DNA of 64,000 nucleotides from Leptolyngbya subtilissima AS-A7. Lineage in GTDB: Bacteria; Cyanobacteriota; Cyanobacteriia; Phormidesmidales; Phormidesmidaceae. This document shows, piece by piece, positions 58,693 through 64,000 of this stretch (the stretch's first letter is position 1; each line of letters starts with the position of its first letter). The notes under the pieces were generated by a model that was given only the letters and a program-made list of their open reading frames with translations, was not told the DNA's origin and did not search any database. Location: contig NZ_JAMPKY010000006.1 in assembly GCF_039962255.1 (NCBI RefSeq), positions 310,001 to 374,000 of the forward strand, given 5' to 3'. Position numbers and translations under genes: made by a program.

Positions 58693-58802
58693 AAGGGTTT
58701 TGAGGTTAAAGGGCGGCCTTAAACCCAAAACCTCGCTAAAACCTCCCGGTTGGCGACCCAGTAGCGCTGAAACACTAAGGGTCTACACAGGGCAAGGTTT
58801 CT

Positions 58803-59552
58803 ATGAGGCTCAATCTGGCTAAGTCGCCTTTGGTTTGCAGTATTGGCGGGGTGGGCGCGATCGCCGCCGTCCTCATTGGCATGTCGTACCTGCCGGTGGC
58901 TAGCGGCCCTGCCCCCGAACCCGAGCTGTCCCTCAACAATCTTTCCATTTCGCCCTGGCAGCAGGGCACTGACTTGGGTTGGCAGGCCGCAGTCGCGGCT
59001 CAGACCGCTCAGACCCAGGCCGACTGGCAGCGGGTGAGCGATTTGTGGGATCAGGCGATCGCGGCCCTAGAGACCGTGCCAACCACCGATGCCAACTACG
59101 CCCAAGCACAGGCCAAAGCAGAGGAGTATCGAGGCAATCGGGCGATCGCGGGCGATCGCCTTGCCAAAGCCAGCCCTGACGGTGGTACCGTTGCCAGTGA
59201 TCTACAAAAGGCTCTGACTGCCGCCGAACCATCTTTTAGCTTTTCCTCCGGTCCGGCCAACCGCACGGTCGGCCAGTCTGCCGATGGCCTGGCCACGGTA
59301 GAACTTACCAGCGATCGCGCCACTCTGGTCTTAGCCCGCAGCGAGCAGGGCAGCGCCCTGACCATGGCTCAAGTGGTCTACGCCAACCAGTTTTTAAGCC
59401 TTGCCGCCCCCGAAACCGCTGCGCAGCCCTGGCTATTAGAGGGGCTGCGCGATGTGCAGCGCAATCAGCCTCCAACCTTACCCGCCGATACTCCAGTCAC
59501 CCTCAGTGCCGCACCAGATGCTCTCACCATCACGGTTGTAGCCGAACCCTAA
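58803..59552 (+). CDS. hypothetical membrane-anchored protein
   Basis: 249 residues with one N-terminal membrane segment (GVGAIAAVLIGMSYLPVA) and an extracytoplasmic part. A helical unit, DWQRVSDLWDQAIAALETVPTTDANYAQAQAKAEEYRGN, is of the TPR-like type common in cyanobacterial exported proteins; the rest is beta-type with many Thr/Ser/Ala. It follows ogdA by 110 bases on the same strand, perhaps in the same unit, but I recognise no family. Function unknown. Confidence 0.75.
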   Translation: MRLNLAKSPLVCSIGGVGAIAAVLIGMSYLPVASGPAPEPELSLNNLSISPWQQGTDLGWQAAVAAQTAQTQADWQRVSDLWDQAIAALETVPTTDANYAQAQAKAEEYRGNRAIAGDRLAKASPDGGTVASDLQKALTAAEPSFSFSSGPANRTVGQSADGLATVELTSDRATLVLARSEQGSALTMAQVVYANQFLSLAAPETAAQPWLLEGLRDVQRNQPPTLPADTPVTLSAAPDALTITVVAEP

Positions 59553-59669
59553 CCCTCAGTAATTCCGCGGCTGTTTTGGGGCAACAGGATAAACGTTCCC
59601 CCAAGCGAATAAAATTGAAGTCTATGGAACTCAGCGGTTCCAGTTTCTTCAACTCCAGCCAGGTAATTT

Positions 59670-60482
59670 ATGAGAGCGTATCGGGCCGCCGCCGTACAGA
59701 TGACCAGTGTGCCAGACTTGGCCAAAAATTTGGCCCAGGCCGAAGAGCTAATTGACCTGGCAGTGCGTCAGGGGGCAGAACTGGTCAGCCTTCCCGAAAA
59801 TTTTTCGTTTTTGGGCGACGAAGACGCAAAAATCGCCCAGGCCGACACCATCAGTCAGGCCAGCGAAGCGTTTCTCAAAACCATGGCCCAGCGCTACCAG
59901 GTGACGCTGATTGGCGGCGGATACCCCGTGCCCGCCAAAGAGGGCAAAGTCTTTAACACTGCCCTGCTAGTTTCCCCCGAGGGGCAAGAGCTGATGCGCT
60001 ACGAAAAGGTGCACCTGTTCGACGTCAACCTGCCCGACGGCAACACCTACCGCGAGTCCAACACCGTTATTTCTGGGCACCTGCTGCCCGATGTTTTTCC
60101 ATCTAAGCCCTTTGGTATTTTGGGCCTGTCGGTGTGCTACGACGTGCGCTTTCCGGAGCTGTATCGCCACCTGTCGCAGCAGGGGGCCGAGGTGCTAGTA
60201 GTACCTGCCGCCTTTACCGAGTTTACCGGCAAAGACCATTGGCAAATTTTGCTGCAAGCCCGCGCGATTGAGAACACCTGCTATGTGATTGCTCCGGCCC
60301 AAACCGGCTTCCATAACGCCCGTCGCCAGTCCCACGGGCACGCCATGATTATTGACCCCTGGGGCATGGTGCTGGCCGATGCTGGCGTGGATAAGGGGAT
60401 TGCGATCGCCGAAATCAACCCCGATCGCATTTCCCAGGTGCGTCGCCAAATGCCCGCATTGGCCCACCGCGTCTTTCCCTAA
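59670..60482 (+). CDS. nitrilase-family amidohydrolase (Nit1-like)
   Basis: 270 residues, carbon-nitrogen hydrolase superfamily with the Glu-Lys-Cys triad: Glu in LPENFSFLG, Lys in RYEKVHLFDVNLPDG, Cys in LSVCYDVRFPELYR. The KVHLFDV and CYDVRFPELYR sequence is typical of Nit1, which hydrolyses deaminated glutathione (a repair enzyme), but omega-amidase activity on 2-oxoglutaramate is also possible. That would link it to the 2-oxoglutarate genes just upstream; this is only suggested by position. Start ATG 59670. Confidence 0.88.
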   Translation: MRAYRAAAVQMTSVPDLAKNLAQAEELIDLAVRQGAELVSLPENFSFLGDEDAKIAQADTISQASEAFLKTMAQRYQVTLIGGGYPVPAKEGKVFNTALLVSPEGQELMRYEKVHLFDVNLPDGNTYRESNTVISGHLLPDVFPSKPFGILGLSVCYDVRFPELYRHLSQQGAEVLVVPAAFTEFTGKDHWQILLQARAIENTCYVIAPAQTGFHNARRQSHGHAMIIDPWGMVLADAGVDKGIAIAEINPDRISQVRRQMPALAHRVFP

Positions 60483-60584
60483 GACCTGTTTCCCTCAGCA
60501 AAACAGCCATTGGAACGATCCCGGTTAACTCTTCAGTAGAAGTAATTTCATGTACATTGGACGGGACGAGTTGTAGCGGTCTGC

Positions 60585-62024
60585 ATGGCAAATTGGATGA
60601 GTGGCCTCATCGGCAGCGGCCTGATTAGCAATATTCCCACCGATTTTTTCCAGGTAAAATCTGCGTTCAACCCCTGGCTGGCAGAGCTGTCAGAGGCGGA
60701 GGTAGAGCCCCTAGTGCTCGCCAGTGTATTGCTAAGTCTAGTTGTGGTCTACCTTGCGGCCAAGATTGGCGGTGAGCTGTGTGCCCGAGTTAACCTACCC
60801 GCGGTCCTAGGAGAGCTCATCGGAGGCGTCATCGTCGGCGTCTCGGCTCTGCACCTGATTGTGTTTCCCGAAAGCGGCGGTGAAGTGCAGTCGCTGCTCA
60901 TGAACCTAGTCGGTATGACCACAGGCCAAGCCCCAAGCGAACTGCTGCGGGTCTTTCAGGGGGAGAGTGAGGTGATCTCTGTTCTAGCTGAACTAGGGGT
61001 GATCATTCTACTGTTTGAAATTGGTTTGGAGTCAGACCTCAAAGAACTTATTCGCGTTGGCCCTCAGGCGGCGGTGGTAGCCGTTGTTGGGGTAGTGGCC
61101 CCCTTTGCCGCTGGTACCGCTGGGCTAATTTTGATCTTTGGGATCGATACTATTCCAGCCGTGTTTGCCGGAGCGGCGCTCACCGCTACCAGCATTGGCA
61201 TTACCGCCAAGGTGTTGGCCGAAATGCAGCAACTCAGCTCCAGGGAAGGCCAAATCATCATTGGAGCTGCCGTACTCGACGACGTGCTGGGCATCATTGT
61301 GCTAGCCGTAGTGGCTAGCCTCGCCAAAACCGGCGAAATCGAAATTCTCAACGTGGCTTACCTAATTGCTGGAGCCGCCGCGTTTTTGGTAGGGTCTATT
61401 TTCATTGGCCGCCTGCTCAGCCCCTACTTTGTCATGGTGGTAAATCAGATGCGCACCCGAGGGCAGGTCATTATCAGTGCCCTGATCTTTGCCTTTGTGC
61501 TGTCCTACATTGCTGCGGCCATTCAGCTAGAGGCAATTTTGGGTGCCTTTGCCGCTGGCTTGATCTTGGCTGAAACCTCTAAGCACAAAGAGATTGAGGA
61601 GCAGATCAGCCCCATTGCCGACATGCTGGTGCCGATTTTCTTTATTGTTGTCGGGGCCCGGACCGATATCAGTGTGCTCAATCCTCTCAACCCCGAAAAC
61701 CGGGCTGGGTTAGTGATTGCCTCTTTTCTAGTGGTGGTCGCCATTCTTGGTAAGGTCATTACTGGCGTTGCCGTCTTCGGGCAGCCTGGCATTAACCGCT
61801 TAGCCATTGGGGTCGGCATGATTCCTCGGGGGGAGGTGGGGCTTGTGTTTGCTGGCGTGGGGGCGGCTAGCGGCGTGCTTACCGAGTCACTTGAGGCTGC
61901 CATTATTGTCATGGTTATTTTCACCACGTTCTTGGCACCGCCCCTGCTGCGGGTCGTCTTCAAAGACGACGAAGGCCCAGTCTCCCCCGCTTCCCCCGCC
62001 CCCGAATTGGAAACCGCTGATTAG
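60585..62024 (+). CDS. CPA2-family Na+(K+)/H+ antiporter (NhaS3-like)
   Basis: 479 residues with about twelve membrane helices. Features of cyanobacterial CPA2 antiporters are present: NLPAVLGELIGGVIVG, LLFEIGLESDL, the ALTATSIGITAKVL helix, AVLDDVLGIIVLAVVAS with the ion-binding Asp pair, and GVGMIPRGEVGLVFAGVG. A hydrophilic N-terminus of ~40 residues and an acidic, proline-rich tail flank the membrane part. Similarity in style is closest to NhaS3 of Synechocystis, a thylakoid Na+/H+ antiporter. The precise ion is not known. Confidence 0.88.
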   Translation: MANWMSGLIGSGLISNIPTDFFQVKSAFNPWLAELSEAEVEPLVLASVLLSLVVVYLAAKIGGELCARVNLPAVLGELIGGVIVGVSALHLIVFPESGGEVQSLLMNLVGMTTGQAPSELLRVFQGESEVISVLAELGVIILLFEIGLESDLKELIRVGPQAAVVAVVGVVAPFAAGTAGLILIFGIDTIPAVFAGAALTATSIGITAKVLAEMQQLSSREGQIIIGAAVLDDVLGIIVLAVVASLAKTGEIEILNVAYLIAGAAAFLVGSIFIGRLLSPYFVMVVNQMRTRGQVIISALIFAFVLSYIAAAIQLEAILGAFAAGLILAETSKHKEIEEQISPIADMLVPIFFIVVGARTDISVLNPLNPENRAGLVIASFLVVVAILGKVITGVAVFGQPGINRLAIGVGMIPRGEVGLVFAGVGAASGVLTESLEAAIIVMVIFTTFLAPPLLRVVFKDDEGPVSPASPAPELETAD

Positions 62025-62095
62025 GTGAGGCTGAGCAAGAGGAAGCTTTTCGTTTATAAGCTACCCGGTAACGTTGCTATACTGGGTATGCTTTT

Positions 62096-62168
62096 GCTGG
62101 TGTAGCTCAGTTGGTAGAGCAGCTGATTTGTAATCAGCCGGTCGCAAGTTCGAATCTTGTCACCAGCT
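62096..62168 (+). tRNA. tRNA-Thr(TGT)
   Basis: Acceptor stem GCTGGTG (62096-62102) pairs with CACCAGC (62161-62167), discriminator T at 62168. The D arm AGCTCAGTTGGTAGAGC and T arm AAGTTCGAATCTT are canonical. The anticodon stem GCTGA/TCAGC holds loop TTTGTAA, so the anticodon is TGT, reading threonine codon ACA. CCA is not encoded. It lies downstream of the antiporter gene in the same orientation. Confidence 0.96.
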
Positions 62169-62493
62169 TATTCTTAGAAACCTCTGGGAGCTTTTCCTCT
62201 CAGGAAGATGTTGCGGTAGCAACTCTAATGGCCGGTCCCAGCGCCAGTTTTAGCAGACCGGCACGTGGTGCTAAGTCTAAAGCGGCGTTCTACACAGCTC
62301 AGCAGGGTTAAAAACTACCCAAGGCGAAGGCTAGAAAAATAGAGTCATACCGAATCCTATTTAGTTGCACCCGGTTTGTAGGGGCAGTGCAGTGCCCCTA
62401 CGAGATCTTTATTGTGAACCGGGGTTGCTCAAGGCAGATTTCGTATTAGAGGCTCTCTTTGAGAGATTGCACTAGCCTCCGGGAGGCGACATC
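62169..62493. other. 325-base spacer with a hairpin repeat
   Basis: No gene is recognised (a 66-codon frame from 62111 overlaps the tRNA and looks spurious). A perfect 9-bp hairpin GTAGGGGCA/TGCCCCTAC with a 6-base loop lies at 62378-62401, followed by G, matching the hairpin before ftsH (47047-47073). Confidence 0.55.
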
Positions 62494-62820
62494 CTATAGA
62501 TGCTCTTCGTCGTCGTACTCATCATCCGCTATCCAAGTGCCGACGGGGCGTAGGACGTCAGGAATCGTCGCATCATCCGTAAATTCCAATACCGTCTCTC
62601 GATAGCCCAAATACCCTGACTCTGTGAAGGTCAACAGCATGCGCCCCAGCGCTGGCCACACGACATCGGCAAATTCCCAATCGTGGTTGAACCCGGCGCG
62701 GTCTGCGATCGATCGCAGCGCCCAAAAATAGCTGTTGCGCACCACTGAGCCTGACTTTTTATAGGCTGGCACATCCTTCTGATGAATGTAGAGAATGTCT
62801 TGGTCGATTCGAGCGCGCAC
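62494..62820 (-). CDS. hypothetical small protein
   Basis: 108 residues from a GTG at 62820, with no clear ribosome-binding site, so the start is uncertain. The sequence is rich in aromatic residues (RNSYFWALRSIADRAGFNHDWEFADVVWPALGR) and ends in a strongly acidic tail (DDEYDDEEHL). No motif or membrane segment is recognised. It stands alone between the tRNA-Thr spacer and the ABC ATPase, transcribed away from the latter. Confidence 0.55.
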   Translation of the reverse strand: MRARIDQDILYIHQKDVPAYKKSGSVVRNSYFWALRSIADRAGFNHDWEFADVVWPALGRMLLTFTESGYLGYRETVLEFTDDATIPDVLRPVGTWIADDEYDDEEHL

Positions 62821-62952
62821 AGCTAACCAGAGGTAGATGGGTGATACGGTAAGGCTATTAACAATAAGTTACAGACGGTTCTGGGTTAAAGACTCATAGG
62901 TCAGATTCAGCCCCGATCGCAATGACTTAACTTCTGGAGCTTGTGCCTTGCC

Positions 62953-63804
62953 ATGTCCGCTGCGGTTTGTCTGCAAAACGTCCACAAAGTCTACAACGGC
63001 GTATCCGTCGTTAACGACCTCTCTTTAAATATCGAAGCCGGAGAAGTTTTTGGTCTACTTGGCCCTAACGGCGCGGGCAAGTCAACCACCATTCGCATGG
63101 CCACCACCCTCACCCGCCCCAGCGACGGCCATGTGGTTGTCGCAGGTTATGACGTCAACCGCCAGCAGCTCGATGTGCGCCGCCAAATTGGCGTAGTGCT
63201 GCAACAAACCAGCGTCGATGGCGACCTCACCGTGTGGGAAAACATGGAGCTGCACGGACGCATGCACCACATCCCTGCTGCCCAGCGCCGCGCCGCCATC
63301 GACACCTGGTTGGAGTATGTAGAACTGGGCGATCGCCGCGACGACAAAGTTAAAACCCTTAGCGGCGGCATGAAGCGACGGCTGCAAATTGCCCGCGCCC
63401 TACTCCACAACCCCAAGATTCTCTTTCTCGACGAGCCCACCGTGGGCCTCGACCCTCAAACCCGCCGTCGCTTGTGGGAAATTATTCGCGGCCTCAACCA
63501 GCAGGGCATGACCATGCTGCTCACCACCCACTATATGGAAGAAGTCGAGTACCTGTGCGATCGCATCGGCATTCTCGACCAAGGCAAACTGATCGAGCTG
63601 GGTACCTTAGACGAGTTTCGCCACCGCCACGGCGAAGGCATTGTCATGACCCAGCGAGGCGATCGCTGGGACTACCAGTTCTTCCCCACCCTAGATGCCG
63701 CCAACGCCCACCTCGACCAGCAGCCCGACAAAACGGGCATGATGACCCGCCCCTCCAACCTCGAAGACATCTTTGTAGAGTTAACGGGTCGCAATTTGGA
63801 TTAA
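62953..63804 (+). CDS. ABC-2-type transporter ATPase (DrrA-like)
   Basis: About 283 residues from ATG 62953 (MSAAVCLQNVHK); the frame extends to TTG 62941. Single ABC domain: LLGPNGAGKST, VVLQQTSVDGDLTVWENM (Q-loop), LSGGMKRRLQIARAL, ILFLDEPTVGLDPQTRRR and the H-loop TTHYMEEVEYLCDRIG, with the C-terminal LEDIFVELTGR extension of DrrA/NodI-type exporters. Such ATPases pair with a membrane ABC-2 permease. The ~200 bases left after the stop contain repeats and no permease, so the partner lies elsewhere or beyond the window. Confidence 0.92.
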   Translation: MSAAVCLQNVHKVYNGVSVVNDLSLNIEAGEVFGLLGPNGAGKSTTIRMATTLTRPSDGHVVVAGYDVNRQQLDVRRQIGVVLQQTSVDGDLTVWENMELHGRMHHIPAAQRRAAIDTWLEYVELGDRRDDKVKTLSGGMKRRLQIARALLHNPKILFLDEPTVGLDPQTRRRLWEIIRGLNQQGMTMLLTTHYMEEVEYLCDRIGILDQGKLIELGTLDEFRHRHGEGIVMTQRGDRWDYQFFPTLDAANAHLDQQPDKTGMMTRPSNLEDIFVELTGRNLD

Positions 63805-63813
63805 GTCTAGAAC

Positions 63814-63838
63814 GGTGCATTGCTGGCGCGAATGCACC
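63814..63838 (+). repeat. hairpin GGTGCATT/AATGCACC after the ABC gene
   Basis: An 8-bp stem with a 9-base loop, 10 bases past the stop and followed by CTACG. It may act as a weak terminator; the CCCTACG edge matches the other dispersed hairpins in this window. Confidence 0.6.
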
Positions 63839-63906
63839 CTACGAACTACAGCCTGCTAGATTGCCTAGACAACCTAAAGTTTTTCATCAGTCAATTTGCA
63901 GAACAT

Positions 63907-64000
63907 AGGTTTAAACCGATGATCAGCTAGTCCTTTCCGTGAGGTGAAGGACGACGGAACGTCCTTCTCGACGGGGGTCTGGGGCCAACGAATTGGCCCC
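63907..64000. repeat. structured two-hairpin repeat, copy 2 (cut by the window end)
   Basis: Second copy of the block at 46293-46387, running into the window end. It has the same GGTTTAAACC palindrome, the same hairpin GAAGGACG-ACGGAA-CGTCCTTC (63946-63967), and a second hairpin GGGGCCAA-CGAA-TTGGCCCC (63981-64000) whose stem differs in sequence from copy 1 but pairs perfectly. Read on the minus strand this loop is TTCG in both copies. It lies about 100 bases past the ABC ATPase gene. Confidence 0.7.

Noticed and set aside
62111-62311. 66-codon frame next to tRNA-Thr
   Set aside because: It starts inside the tRNA gene, has no ribosome-binding site and no coding character.

Overview
The window comes from a cyanobacterium, most likely a filamentous Leptolyngbya/Nodosilinea-type organism. 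The evidence is the cytochrome b6f pair petC-petA, the Rubisco chaperone raf1, thf1/psb29, a plastoquinone prenyltransferase, several cyanobacteria-only families (Sll0314-type TPR, DUF3531, DUF3067), and the octamer GCGATCGC (HIP1) scattered through most of the sequence. The species call is inference; no rRNA is present.

Layout. Positions 1-4020 are visibly AT-richer than the rest and hold no GCGATCGC: the 3' part of a Ski2-like SF2 helicase, two unrecognised small genes, and a cluster of short direct and inverted repeats lying beside a tRNA-Ala(GGC) gene. This looks like the edge of an acquired island. From 4240 the sequence is ordinary chromosome: raf1 with a small partner, a two-RCK ion-channel protein, a Uma2 nuclease, an XPB-like helicase, secG-gpmI, an ABC-F ATPase, hisIE, rsmG, an ECF-type ATPase, prs, petC-petA, typA, a DUF58 protein, gatB, the plastoquinone prenyltransferase, an RsmB-type methyltransferase, an AraC-MGMT repair fusion coupled to an EamA exporter, thf1, a GT4 glycosyltransferase, an SDR facing a LysR regulator, and then a signalling and nitrogen/carbon region.

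38.8-55.2 kb carries two CHASE2-GGDEF-EAL proteins. One is overlapped by an upstream FecR-domain gene; the other is preceded by a very short DUF928-like gene. Between them lie a class I amidotransferase, a type III-like glutamine synthetase, DUF1232, FtsH, a Rieske oxygenase and an RlpA-like protein. At 55.5-58.7 kb a succinate-semialdehyde dehydrogenase and a ThDP enzyme form the pair that converts 2-oxoglutarate to succinate in cyanobacteria lacking 2-oxoglutarate dehydrogenase. A nitrilase-family (Nit1-like) amidase, a CPA2 antiporter, tRNA-Thr(TGT) and an ABC ATPase complete the window.

The least explained features are: (i) a ~95-bp repeat present at 46.3 kb and at the right edge, with one invariant hairpin and one hairpin whose stem sequence differs but still pairs, suggesting a structured RNA or a small mobile element; (ii) the AT-rich helicase island with its repeat cluster; (iii) a two-tier stem-loop upstream of the 2-oxoglutarate bypass genes; (iv) the paired c-di-GMP loci. 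No CRISPR array, rRNA, transposase or integrase was seen.
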